From Hymenochaete sp. R1 (lineage: Eukaryota; Basidiomycota; Agaricomycetes; Hymenochaetales; Hymenochaetaceae), in assembly GCA_019400425.1 (NCBI GenBank), contig JAFREE010000006.1, positions 186,001-250,000 on the forward strand: a stretch of DNA of 64,000 nt, read 5' to 3'. This document shows, in pieces, positions 12,334 through 24,389 of this stretch. The position numbers and the translations under genes were made by a program. The notes under the pieces are model-generated. The model was not told the DNA's origin. It worked only from the letters and a program-made list of their open reading frames with translations, and did no database searches. Position 1 is the first letter of the stretch. Every line of letters starts with the position of its first letter.

Positions 12334-13241
12334 TATTGGAGTTGTCGTCAATAAGCATTAGGAAGCTCTGAGACCGTATATAATCGTTCTTGATATTAAC
12401 CAGTAAAACGGGATTGCTCAAAGCATGACAGTGTTGAAGAGAGATGGGATTGGTTACCCATCAATGGTTCAGAGGAGGTTCTTTGGATGATTGCCTGCAG
12501 GCAGGAGCTTCTGCAGCTGACCCGAGAATATCCTTTTTCGGCTTGATCTGCTTGATCGACGCTGGGTCTCCTTACACACGTAGTCGAATCGATTTGACAA
12601 GACTTGAACTCGTTCTTTGATTCCCACCACCCTTTCTCAGGAGCCCCTACTTGTCAATTCAGGTGTGAATGGCAGTGTGCTCATTGGTTTTGTTATGAGA
12701 ACATACGAACTACGTCCGATACAATCAATCCAACTGATACCGTGCCTTTGCCTCCCACACCAGCTCCCCGCATGTGGCTCCAACGTCAGGAGCAAACAGG
12801 CCTCTCCAACTCATTCAATCTCAAGGGTGCTCATTGCCAGCACGTGAGGCCTACTTTAAGACCTGACTGGCGGTAGACTCTGGTTCTACGAGCTTCGTGA
12901 GTACTTCCGTTTGTCCTTGCCTATTTCAGGAGCGGCCAAGCGTAGAGACGCCAGCAATTGTGTGCGAACTAACCCACCCCTTCCCCGAAGACTCAATTAT
13001 GGTCCATGTGAAATAGGGTACTGTAAAGGTATCCACCAACTCCCTTTAATCTTCAGCTCCGATATTATCTCAAGAGTCCTCCCCCCGTGTCACTGGTTGT
13101 TGCTTGTACCTGCTCTTGCTCCTCCCGGGGCTCTCTCACGTCGTTTCTTTCCTTTGCACCTTAACCGACTTCATTCATTAGGTCCCATCTCCCCAAATTC
13201 CTTCTTTCCTTCGGTCACCCATCTCGGTCTCGTCGTACAAG
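12334..13241. other. Divergent intergenic region between VPS36 and the membrane protein
   Basis: About 900 bases. The right part, about 13060-13240, is CT-rich (for example cctgctcttgctcctcc), typical of basidiomycete promoters. No coding segment with recognisable motifs was seen on either strand; the ORFs here lack family signatures. Confidence 0.4.
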
Positions 13242-15845
13242 ATGTTGACATCCTTTCGATACCACCGGGGACATCGATGCCGTTCAAATCGACAACTCTT
13301 ACTACTTGCGTTTCTTGCGGCCTTGTGGGCTGAAGTCGTCTATTCTCAGACAAATGTCACATTGGACGATACTGATCTCTACATCATGTACTCGCCAGAA
13401 ACATCGTGGCACTCTAATACCGTAGCTTGTGAAACGTGTCTTGAACCTTCGAACTCGACAGCTCACAAGGGGACTTGGCACGATGGGACACATGTCGTAC
13501 CAACGACGGACGAGGATGACGAACCTACAGTGGGAGATACCGACGGAGATAGCTCTTCGACTAGCTCCGCCCCGACTTCTTCGTTCAGCAGCACCTCACA
13601 GTCATCCTCTACTGCGACCAGCAGCACCGCATCACCGTCTCCTTCCGGGAATGGGGGAAACGATAGTGATAGCGATAGCGACAGTGGAAGTGAAAGCGGT
13701 GATGACAGCGACAGCGGAGATGAGGGTGGAGGAAAGGGTGGGAAAGGAAAAGGAAATAAGCGGCGAGCTGATTTGTTTGTGTGCTTTGCCAAGGGAAAGA
13801 AGTTTGAACTGATTTTGGGGGGGTTTAGTACTGGCAGGGACGAGACCAATCCGTTTGAGGTGCAAGGACTTGATGCTGATGACCCAGGTTTTCAAGACAC
13901 ACCCGTCACTGCGACTGTCAATTTTACTGGTAAGTTCTTCCTTATAACTTCTTTGGATAAGAAAATCCATCTGATTGACATTACATTAGGAACCGCGATC
14001 TATGGTAAGTTCTGCTTGTGATAGCAGACGAGCATCCTTGTTGAACGTGTACCAGTCTTCTCGATCATTCCCCTATTCCCTGCCCCTCCCAACACTACGC
14101 CGACCTTTACCAATTTAAGCTTTATCCTGGACGGTACGAACCATGGCCAATATCTGCATCAACCCGATGCTTCGATGCCGGGTACACCCAATGTAAACAG
14201 TTCGGACTCGGACAAGTTCCTACCAAACGTCAACGTTTTCAGTGTTTCGAGTCTCGAAGACGCCCAACATTCCCTGGTGGTGAATGTCGGAGTCGATAGC
14301 GTCTTTCTTCTCGACTACGTTATCTACACTGCAGGGCCCTCCGACCCGACTTCACCAGGTAGTCAGGCGGCGTCTGCTTCCAACAGTCAGTCAGATCCGT
14401 AAGTCATTTTAGCTATCCCTTCTTTTCTTGTCATCTCCAGTAGTTTTTCCGTCGACCAATCGCGCTGAAATCTCGCGCCGGGTCTCGATTGGTGTCGCCT
14501 ACTCCGCCGTCGTTGCGATTGGTTCATCGGCCAAGCTGCGCTTGATCTTCGGCCGCTTTTGCTTCGGGCCAGTCAGAGATAATCCGCTCCTTGATTTTAG
14601 TGATAAAGTGGCCTATACTTCGCGAATTAGCGATTTCTCTCTTCTTCCCCTCTGCACCTCTTACCTTACCCTGAAGGCGTCACTAACTTCCTCTGTTACA
14701 TGCCTTCCGCGATTTACGCCCAACTTGATAGATCAACTCAAAAGCATGACATCAGCACATTTGTTGGAGCCATTGCAGGATCGGTTGGAGTTCTTTCGGT
14801 GCTCGCTTTAGGTCTTTGTATTTCAATCAAAGTCCGCCGTCGTCGGGCAGCAATTCGAGACCGCAGACAACGACTTGCTATCGCTGAACCGTTCACCGCA
14901 TGGGATCATGGCGAGAATTCTCCTGAAGACGCCCACGAAGACTCATTTGGTACATTAAGGAACACCGGCGAACCATCGATGGCGCAGGTCCAGCCTGCTC
15001 CGTTCGTTCCTCGGTACTTTCCAGGTTCTACTCCTGCATCTCCTCCACCCTATAACGCGGACGCGCCAGTCATTGCTCAATCGCCACTTACATTCTCCCT
15101 GTCGAGGTCTGGCCAGCCCGTATCCGTACCATCTGCACTTCCGCCGTCCATCGATGCACCAATGCCCATTCTCAATTTGCACAGAGTGAGTTCGAACAAC
15201 TCAAACCAAAGCTATGCGGATAGACCTCCGCCTACGCCTCCAGATGAAGAAACGCAGTTCAGCTTATTTGGTCCGGGCGGGATTCGAAGGGAAGGTAGCT
15301 TGCGTGGGGGGATTATTGGACGCCTACCTGTGGACTCCCCTATCGCTGGGGAGACGGACGCGATGCTCGGCGACGCCAGTGACGACGAAGTGAGAGAACC
15401 ATATCGTGACATCGAGATAGGCAATGAATCGAGCCAGGCTATGCCTCGAACACGTCTCCACTCTATTTCTTATTCTTCTCAGACTGGACAACACTCGACA
15501 TCTACGTCAAGTCGAGGATCACGAAGAACTTCGACTTCATCGTCAACTTCGCACACTGACCCGACATCAGTTTCAGAAGGCAATAGCGGGTTATCAACAC
15601 CCAAGCCTCGCAATGGCCTCGACCGGTCTCTCTCAACTTCTGTCTCGCTCCCTGTCCTAAAAGCACCCGTTCCCAGACGAACACCTTCCGTCTCTTCCCT
15701 TCCTCAGAGCTCCACTTTCTCACCCATTTCGATGCCCATAGCGTATCCTTTGCTAGAACCAACTCGTCATTCATCATCGTCAGCAACCGCGGATCCTATG
15801 GTCGATTTACACGACGTGCTAACGAGACATGCTAGTCGAACATAG
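13242..15845 (+). CDS. Secreted single-pass membrane protein, basidiomycete ectodomain family of unknown function
   Basis: The N-terminus has a signal peptide (core LLLLAFLAALWAEVVYS). The ectodomain begins VTLDDTDLYIMYSPETSWHS and continues GTWHDGTH, a pattern I associate with membrane proteins common in Agaricomycetes. A Ser/Thr-rich stretch, an Asp/Ser repeat near 13660-13725 and a Gly/Lys run (GGKGGKGKGNKRR) split it, then TPVTATVNFTG and SIIPLFPAPPNTTPTF resume it. A TM helix (FVGAIAGSVGVLSVLALGL) near 14757-14815 precedes RRRR and a long Pro/Ser-rich cytoplasmic tail ending at TAG 15843-15845. Introns lie near 13930-13990, 14005-14055 and about 14402-14750; the last is unusually long. 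With AG at 14750 the join reads SDP-TFVGAIAG. Glycosylation sequons (NVT, NST, NFT) fit secretion. Confidence 0.75.
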
Positions 15846-16804
15846 CAGTGCACGCTTTTGCTTTATTTTTGATAGATCTCAATGGTAAGTAACTTTTTTG
15901 CTCTGCAGTAAAATTTCTTGTTAGCCGCACTCGTCTTCCACACACGATGGATTTGAGTTACGGCCTTTCTTCATCTGCTTTTGGGTGCCCGTTCTGTTTA
16001 TTTTTGTGTCGTGTGGCAATTATGATCTTTTACAAGGTCGCGGCGCTACAACTGGTGGCGTGTGATTCTCTTTTTCTATGAGACTCCCAGCGTCTCGTGT
16101 CCGTTTCCTATCAAAGGGAAGCTATCACCCACGGCAATTTACCCCGCTCCTCTCTTCTACGCTTTCTTAACCAATCGACATCCGTACTCATACACTTAAC
16201 CCACAGGCTTCTTTGTGATTTATTGGTTTGGTGGGGTAAAAAGAAACAAAAATCCATCTAGTTTACTCGCGTTTCAATCCCAGCATCATCTTGATATTCG
16301 TTCACGCATGTACCTGTACGCACACTATGACTTCCGAACGCTTTTGTTCCTGCCTTAATGCACATGACTACCTCAGTTTCCATTCTGTTGTTTACGAACG
16401 TGCTGCTACCTAAACGGAGAACGACATCATGCAATCAGAAAAAGACGAGATGATAACTTTGATGCTGACTGATGTGCTGGAGTTTGCACATCCCAGACGA
16501 TCAAATGCTACGGTATAGAGATGGACAGGTTCTTTAGGTGAAGAACGAAGACATACTGCACTGTTGGCTCTCAGCCAGGTCAACGCACGGCGGTATCCAA
16601 GCATCGGAAACACTTGTACTCGTGTCTGTGGATTCGAGATGTCAACGTTCTATGAGTGGTTAGCGAGAGGAAATGATATTAGATGAGTAAATAAGTACGG
16701 AAGAGAATGAAATCGAATGCTAATAGATAGTTGGAATGCATGATTCGAGAGCTTATGAAAGAAAGTAATCCAAGATGACGAAGTGACCCCAACGAAAAAA
16801 AAGT
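15846..16804. other. Intergenic, 3' flanks of two convergent genes
   Basis: About 960 bases with T-rich stretches near 15850-16260, likely 3' UTR of the membrane protein, and A-rich sequence near 16640-16800 before the PPR stop. A short minus-strand ORF at 16410-16613 has no recognisable motif. Confidence 0.35.
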
Positions 16805-19723
16805 TCAAGCCCGAATCGCGGCGTCCCGCCTCTTTCTTAAGTTTCCTTGGTACGCCTTACAAAGGTACGTGAGAAAAGCCAGGTCTTTCTGGCGCTCCCA
16901 CCCGGCCGCAACAAGTCGATGATGCAGAATCTCGATATCACGGAACGTAATAACCGGAGGCACAGTGTCATCGTGTACCTCAGACGGCGTCGTCAATCGT
17001 ACGATAGGTGAATTTGCGTACAGCCGAGTCCGAGAGGTACGTTCGACAGGTTTGGGTTGAGGAACACCCACTGATTCGGGTGGAAATCGGAGGGCGAAAT
17101 CCCGGACGAGATGCATAGCGCGGTCTAGGTCATGGAGCCTGCAATAAGATGAGAAAAAGTATGTCAGCAGAATGGTTTTGCGACCTCTGGAGTTAGATTT
17201 AGCCTAGGAGAAAGGCACGTACAGAGCTGAGCAACGAATCATAGCGATATACGCGCGCTCGATCATTCGCGACGTCGTGTTCCCAACCTGCAGTGTCTTC
17301 TCATACTCCCGCCATTGTTCCCAGACTTCATCTGAGAATTCCTTCGAAATAGTCCGTTCCGAACCCGACTGCCTACGGGAGTGCCTTTCTGATCGAGAGC
17401 ATTTTTCAAGAGCATCGACGTACGAATGTAAGCTCCGTTGGGTTCCAGTGCGTCCAAAGATCTCGTGATACATTTTTCGTGCGACGTCCAATGGAGCGTG
17501 AGCGTAGTAGACTGTAAGGTACGAATTGAGGACCTTTGTGTCGGGCTCGACTTCCGCAAACGGTCCTGGCCGAGTACTGTTCTCCATCGAGTTGGTTCGT
17601 GAAGGAGTGTCTTCAAGAATACGTTCCATCAATACATCCACCTCCGCGAGAACTTCTGCAGCGGTTTGAGGAGGCGTAACACCAAATCGAGCCGTCTTTT
17701 CAGCAGGCTTGACTGCAGTTTCGCTTGACTCGGCCGTGTTCACATCCTTCTCACCAGTATCCTTATCAACAACTTTGATGGTGTGCGGGCGGATAGGTGG
17801 TATATACGATGAATATGCGTGGAAGACATGCCTCATGATATCTGAATCTGGTGCAAGATTGGTCTCTTTCTCCTCCCGCAGATCCGTTTCATGCAACTTT
17901 AGCATCTCTGCAAGAATCCAACGTGTTCGCGCGAGGTCTTTGCGGCTTTTCGCGCCAACCAACAAGGCACAGAAGGTCGTTTTATCTGGACGCATGAGCG
18001 GGTTCCCAAATGCGTCTCGGTGTGCGTCTAACATTTCCCGCGCCAGACGAAAGGCTTCATGCGCATAGTCACGAGAACGAGCGCACGCTAAAATGATCGC
18101 ATTGTACGCGTGGACGGTCGGTGTGAGCTTCGCGTCGTTGATCATTTCGGTCCACAAGTCCAAAGCGCGGATAGGATCAGCCGCATAAGACGAGTGCGAA
18201 GAACCTGTTCCTGCACACGCACGAATCATATTCGAATACATGAAAATATCCGGAGTTGGATGTGCAACATAACGCATGTGTGAAAACAAGTCCCAGGCCT
18301 GTGCGTGGTCTTGAGTGGAACGCGCTCGAAAAAGTGCATTGATGATACAAGAGTATGCCTTCATAGGTGGTGCCAATCCTCTGCCCTCGTATTCATGCAA
18401 AAGCGTGATTGCGGATTTGACTCCAAAATCGGGAGTCTGGGAGAATAAATGGGATTTTATATGTAGATATCTTTGACGTTCTGTGGGCTGAACTGAAGGT
18501 AATGCTGTTAGTTTACAATCGGGGTACAAAGGGCCTTTACGCACGAATCTCTAATTTCTCTAGTAGATTTGTTACAGCACGAACTTGACCGAGCTTCGCG
18601 TGAGCACTAAGCAGGTCATTAACCGACTTCTCTGGCACAGCGAACCCTGATTGCTGGACAAAGAACACTTGTTAGGGAAAGATTCTATGAAGGCGCGTTT
18701 GACTTACCTTGCACAGCATCAATGTATATGCCGCTAAATCCAAGTCCATTCTGGTAATCTGAAAAAAAAAATTAGTCTCAGAAGTTAGATAGATTTGACC
18801 AACTCACCGAAGCCTGAGTCAGAGCTATCCATTCTGTTTCGCTTAAAACACCGATTGGAAGCTGAGACACATTTTGAGAGTAGTTTGAAGCTTTATTGAT
18901 CCTGCCCACAACATCTTTCAGCCGCATTAAAAGTTGATGGTGAAGGATCCCCGGATCCAGTCGGGTTTTAATCTCTGCGAAAGCAGCTTCTGCGATATTG
19001 TCCTGGCTAAAATTTGAAGTAGATGCAGCGCCCAATCGAGAGACTAAAGATGGGTAATTTGTCGAAGCTGAGCGATCGGATGTCGACGTATTCCGAGGGA
19101 AAAGCCTCTCTGCTACGGATTCCAAGACTGCCTGTGGCTCGATAGGCTGGAGACCAGTTTCATTCATTGCTTCACTCGCGACCGTACCGTTATCCAGATG
19201 GGCCAGAAGGTCTGTATACAAGCCTTGAAGTTCCGTTTCATTGTAGAAGACTTCTTCAGCGGCATCTGTACTAGACTCGGCAATTTGCGGGGAAAGCTAC
19301 ATGAACGATGGTTAGAAAGATGAAAATAAAAATGAAACACTGGAATAGCGTACTTCTTGTTGTGATCGTTTCGTGAGCGCATCCACCGTCTGTTCTAATG
19401 TGCGAGCTGAAGCTGGACGACGTACAGAATACATCGATGTTAACGAACGCCTTTTGCTGTTTTGAGGGATTGCAGTTAGCTGGGAAAGCAATTTGAGGAA
19501 CTATCACTCACCGGCCCACAGAGGGAGACATGTGCGAATGATCCAGAGGATAATGAATATCTTCATCATGCAACTCCAAATTTGAAGAGCTTTTCATAGC
19601 TAAAGCGTGTGCGTGTCGTCGTAAAATAGGGTTGAGACGCAGTCGGGCGACATTGCGCTGCGACTGGGAAAGAGCAAGGTCAAGGAGAGACAAAGGTAAA
19701 TTCCATTGTTGACTCGATGTCAT
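16805..19723 (-). CDS. Pentatricopeptide repeat protein, probably mitochondrial
   Basis: PPR proteins bind organelle RNA and act in processing, stability or translation. The start at 19723 (MTSSQQWNLPLSLLDLAL) leads to a basic region, then helical repeats. Typical signatures are MKAYSCIINALFRARS, AWDLFSHMR, PDIFMYSNMIRACAG, TVHAYNAIILACARSRDY and DKTTFCALLVGAKSRKD, all between about 18360 and 17930, each about 35-40 residues apart. Later text includes LNSYLTVYYAHAPLDVARKMYHEIF near 17540-17460. The stop is TGA at 16807-16805. Seven or so exons are needed, with introns near 19500, 19300, 18780, 18710, 18540, 17210 and 17130. I cannot assign it to a named PPR such as Ccm1 or Rmd9. Confidence 0.8.
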
Positions 19724-22700
19724 TTTCCAAACTTTCTATCAAGTAGCCGCACAGCTTGCGAACACAAGCAACAGCTCGTCGATGAAGGAAAGGACATGGA
19801 AAGGTCAGCAGCGAACGCAAGGGACTTTTCGGCGGATATAGTTGCTTACGTACACATTATACGTGCACGACGCGTTACTGTAGTTACGCTAGTTACGCGC
19901 TTTCATTATCGAATTCGAAAAAACCTAATCACATGATCTAATAGTAAGGCGCAATCTTATCTCTTCACTTTCACTTCGTACTAGTACTTTCATTGAAACT
20001 GCAGGACAGAAACATCGATAGCTCCGAGGAACTATCAGACCCTACCAATCTTTTCTCCTGTGGTGCAGAACGTGCAAGCCGGAGGGGGTCTGTAGCGTCA
20101 CATTCAAGCTCACTGCTCGCGTCAGTACTAATGGCAACCCGACCGTGACATTGCCAACATGGCCACGCAACGTCTTGCGTCTATACTCGTAGCCATCTGT
20201 AGGATTTACTCACTAACGACGATATTCTATCTGGACATCGAAAACCGTCCGAATTTAGCGCGTCGGCACTCTCGCTTTAGCGCTCTTGCGGCTCTTCCAA
20301 GTAAGACACTGGGTTGGGGTTGGAGGGTTGGAGCCCTCCATTAGCCTAGTGAACTGCAAAGCGCGAATACGTTTGGAACGTTTCAGGATGGTCTTTTCCT
20401 CACGAAACGTGTCCTGTTCCTTTGTCAATGCAGTGGGTTCGAGATGGTGTTTGGAAAGAACAAAGGATTTGAGCTTCCAAGGTCCGTACGACTTGAAGCG
20501 CATCGCCGTCGTCAAACCTGCTCGCTGACCCTCAAACTTCAGAAGCGACCTGCACGATGTTTAGAGGCCGACTCAGCTAGCCCGAGCTTGATCAAGATCT
20601 AAGGCGGTTGTGAGAAAGCCTATCTGTAGCACGACCAAGCTTTTCGCCCATGATGCGTATTTTGATTTGTTGAAAAGCAGCCAATCTTCCATAGCGACGG
20701 CGTCGCCATTGGAGTTCTAGAATGGACATTCCACTGACAGACAACGAGAAATATGGCCTTGTAAGTCCGATGCCCTTCGAAGTATTACAGGTACACGGTC
20801 AATCGCAGTGGCCTCTGCTTCCGGCTTCCTGGGGCCTCCCTTCTCACCTTCCTACTCCTCAATTACAGCTGTTGATTGTTTGAATCGGAGCGAACATCTG
20901 GCAGAACTTCATTTAAAAGGGGAGAGGGTTGAGGGAGGGAAAGTCTTGCCCTACCGGCGAGACCGGAACGAACAGCTCTTAAATGTCTAGGCGTGATTCC
21001 GGAACATGGATCACCTTTAACTATCATTTGGCCACTGCATTCCACCCTTCTTTCAGACCTCCCTTTCCTTAGGGACTCTCGAAGAATGAGAAAGGTCGAT
21101 GCCTCGTGTACGGTACTTACAGGGCATCCGGTGTGGATTCGCTCCTATCTTCAGCACCGCCGGCACTTGTCTTCTTCGACAAGGTCGCTGAGGCCGTGAA
21201 GCTCAACCCTGTTGAACCCTTGCACGGCATTCTGGGGTACAGTCATCATCTGTTTTCCTACGCCAATGTTGTGACTCTTAAAACAACCGGTTGATTGTCC
21301 CGTTTCTTTGTTCTTTCAAATTGCTTGGATACACATGGATCATCAGTGTTACATAAGGTACGCTCATTCGAGAGCCACCGCGCTCCTCCAAGTCCGCCGG
21401 ACATTCGGCTCGACTAGCGTCGAATGTTGAGTACTCGCAGTTCAATATAAGGGCATCCGCGTTTACCGCGCGTTCCGGACCAAAAAAGTTCCTCCCTTAA
21501 CACTCACCACCACTATCCACAACTTCAAGACGTCCACATGGTTGTCATCAACCAACGGATGGTCAATATTGCTCAAAGCTACGAGCACGACTACCAGAGG
21601 TCATGTTCAACTGCAATGACGCCGTGCCTCTAGTTGATACTGACTTATCAAAACAGCAATTACACGATAACGCGACGTGCTCCCGGATGCTTACAAACGA
21701 TTTTATTAATTTTCCGGTCTCTAAAAGGAATGACCGATGGGCTATTCCGACTTTCTCTGCAGTTCTAGACCGGCGACGCAGAGATCTTCTCGCTACACCA
21801 GTACCCAGTACAACAACTGACGAGCCCTATTACTCCCTTACCGGTCAAACCAGTGCCTGGTGGCACTCCTGGTCTCAACATAAGGCACTGCATCGAAGAA
21901 ATGACTCTACCTAACCAGTCCAGATTGTGCAGAGAAACCGTACAAGCAACGACGGGATCATCATATATCCCCACCAAAAACAGGTGTGCTTGTGAGCAAT
22001 GTGTACAACATCACGGTGACTTTGTTTTCTTCCTATAGCTGCGTCGAGATGTGTGCGCGGTCGTATTTGAAATCGAGGCCTGAGCAATGCTTACGGAATG
22101 AGAGGAAGGAAGAAATCACTCGAATCGATCTGAAGAAGGCTGAATAAAGGCGCCCAAGAAGGGTGTGTTTATATCGTTCAGGTCCCCGTCGACGAGCAGA
22201 ATTTGAAAATCTTCCCACTACAATGTTCTTCTTCAATCGCATTTTCTCCGCGAGTCTTGAGACGCATTGAAATGCAAATGCATCTTCAAGCTTTACTGAG
22301 CATCTACCTAATCATTTGTAGCTTGCTAGTCGGACTATTTGGTGGGTCTCTGCTTTTGATTCCAGGACGAGCGGCGAGCGTGTTTTTTTCTCTCGCCGGA
22401 CCCCAAAGGGTGAATTTCACACGTGGCAAGCAGTGGAAGGAAGCGATTACGAAAACAAGCCTATTGCTTGAGACGAAAATGGAAAGTAAGTGTGGTGATC
22501 CGAGCTGCCGGATATTCCGGAATACATTAGCTAGCCTTGATATGCACTGTCCTTTCATCTCAATCCGGAAGGAGGACCCAAGGTCATCCTTCTGTGGCTT
22601 TCGTATATAAAACAGTATGTATAGCGGCGACGGAAGATTTTCCCTACCAACCAACCCAACCAACCCAACCTCATACCTCCCACTCGCAGCCTCTAACCAA

Positions 22701-22825
22701 CATCTCGCTGTGTACCACGCTCCCTCGATCGTTTTTTTCTTTCCTCTCAGCGACACATTACGCATCGCACCCTGAGCTGAGCTCCGTGGTGGCGGTGGAC
22801 ACAACTAGCCGAGCCTAACGCCAAG
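19724..22825. other. Long intergenic gap (3.1 kb) upstream of pheromone receptor 1
   Basis: This is the longest gene-poor stretch. It separates the divergent PPR and receptor 1 starts. Both strands were scanned by eye from about 20000 to 22830 for a Cys-aliphatic-aliphatic-X-stop end and none was found. A basic minus-strand ORF at 20515-20255 (MRFKSYGPWKLKSF and on) looks protein-like but was not recognised. CT/CA-rich promoter sequence with an AACC repeat lies at 22640-22690. Confidence 0.4.
22604..22612 (+). promoter_or_regulatory. Candidate TATA box of receptor 1
   Basis: TATATAAAA about 215 bases before the receptor ATG at 22826, followed by a CT-rich leader. The motif is visible; its use as a promoter is inferred. 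Confidence 0.4.
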
Positions 22826-24311
22826 ATGCTCGACCCGACCTATCCTCTTCTCCCCGTGTTCACCTTCATCTCGTTCGTCCTCGTCCTCATCCCAATTCCG
22901 TGGCATCTTCAAGCATGGAATATTGGCACTTGCTCATATATGATTTGGACAGCCATTGCAGCTCTAAATCAATTTGTAAATAGCATTGTCTGGAGGAAAG
23001 ATGCGATCGACCGAGCTCCGGTGTGGTGCGATATCTGTGAGCCACTTTTGGAAATTCTAGTGTTCCGAAACTAATCCTTTCTCTCGGGCAGCTTCCCGTA
23101 TCATCATTGCTACTAGCGTTGCGATACCTTGCGCTTCCCTTACTATAACCCGTCGATTGTATAAAATTTCTCGAGTTCAGACCGTTACCACCGATTCTAA
23201 GGAGGTGAGCTGGATTCGCAATTCTATGTGTAATACTCTTCTTACCGTTATTGTGCCGTAGAAACGCCGCGAAATGATCATTGATCTTCTCGTCTGTGTT
23301 GGATTCCCTCTGTTTGAAATTGTGTTGTGTACGCATCTCCGATCATTTCAACTAGTGCAAGTATTAACAAGGTATCCAGATTACTTTGTCCAAGGACACC
23401 GTTACGACGTCATTGAGCAAGTCGGTTGCTTCCCCGTCACGATAAACACAGAGCCGGCCTATCCTCTTGTTTTTATGTGGCCTGTGCTACTTGGTGTCAT
23501 CTCTATGGTGTACTGCTTCTTCGCGCTTACGGCCTTCATGAAGCGACGGAGGGAGATGTCCATGTTCCTCAGTATGAGCACACAGATCAACCATTCACGC
23601 TACTTCCGTCTCATGACACTCGCGATGATGGATACCATGCTGACCGTTCCGCTTGGTACCTTCGCGATCTGGGTCAACGCCGCGCAGAGCCCCATTTACC
23701 ACTGGAGAGGGCTCGCAGACATCCATTTTGGTTTCAGCCGTGTTGGGCAAGTCCCTGCTGTATTTTGGAGGCTGTCCGATATAACCACACTCTCCCTCTA
23801 CCTCACCCGTTGGTTCATTGTCCTTGCGGCCTTCATTTTCTTTGCCTTTTTCGGCTTTGCGGAGGAGAGTCGCAAAAATTACTCAAAAGGGTTTTGGACG
23901 ATTGCAAAACGCTTCGGATATTACCCAAAGCCAGCTGGGTCGACGCTGTACGGGAGTTCCAATGTATACTGCACTCCGGTCCTTCCTACGATTTCCACGG
24001 GTTCTGCAAAGGATAACAACGGCATAAATCTCACCGTCAAGACCAACGAGAAAGTCAACCGTGAATCATATCTTTCCTCAATTGGCGATCTCGACTCCTC
24101 TATCACAGTGGACAGCACTTACGATGAACGCAAGGACAGTAAACCCCAAGCTAGTTCCTCGTCATCGGACAGTCTTCCTTCATCACCTGAAAACGTCGAA
24201 TTCGCTGGGCTGCCTAATCTGAATTCTCCCAGAGTATCGCGTCACTCAACAACTCTAACCGTCCCAACACGTCCTCCTCGTCCAGCTTCATTGGGCGACG
24301 ATATTGTATAA
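22826..24311 (+). CDS. STE3-type mating pheromone receptor 1 (seven-TM GPCR)
   Basis: STE3 receptors bind farnesylated peptide pheromones of the compatible mating type and signal through a G protein to a MAPK cascade. Four exons, 22826-23036, 23092-23204, 23262-23328 and 23380-24311, join in frame to 440 residues. TM1 begins at MLDPTYPLLPVFTFISFVLV. Family signatures are QAWNIGTCSYMIWTAIAAL, WCDI before intron 1, PCASLTITRRLYKI in TM3, and VGFPLFEIVLYYFVQGHRYD across intron 3. GCFPVTINTEPAYPLVFMWP follows in TM5. The helix before the tail includes LYLTRWFIVLAAFIFFAFFG. The cytoplasmic tail of about 150 residues is Ser/Asp/Pro-rich. It is the better of the two candidates for the MAT-B specificity receptor. 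A TATA-like box lies 215 bases upstream. Confidence 0.95.
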
Positions 24312-24365
24312 ATCTCTTCCCCTTCTCATCTAACATCTCCACTTCTACCCCTACTACTCTTTATT

Positions 24366-24389
24366 TCTCAATCTCAATCTCAATCTCAA
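24366..24389 (+). repeat. (TCTCAA)4 microsatellite
   Basis: Four exact hexamer copies in the 3' flank of receptor 1, extended imperfectly by flanking CT-rich DNA. Probably slippage-derived. Confidence 0.85.

Noticed and set aside
20149..20176. Minus-strand text C-V-A-M resembling a CaaX box
   Set aside because: No stop follows; the frame continues L-A-M-S-R-S before stopping later, so the Cys is not at the fourth position from the end.
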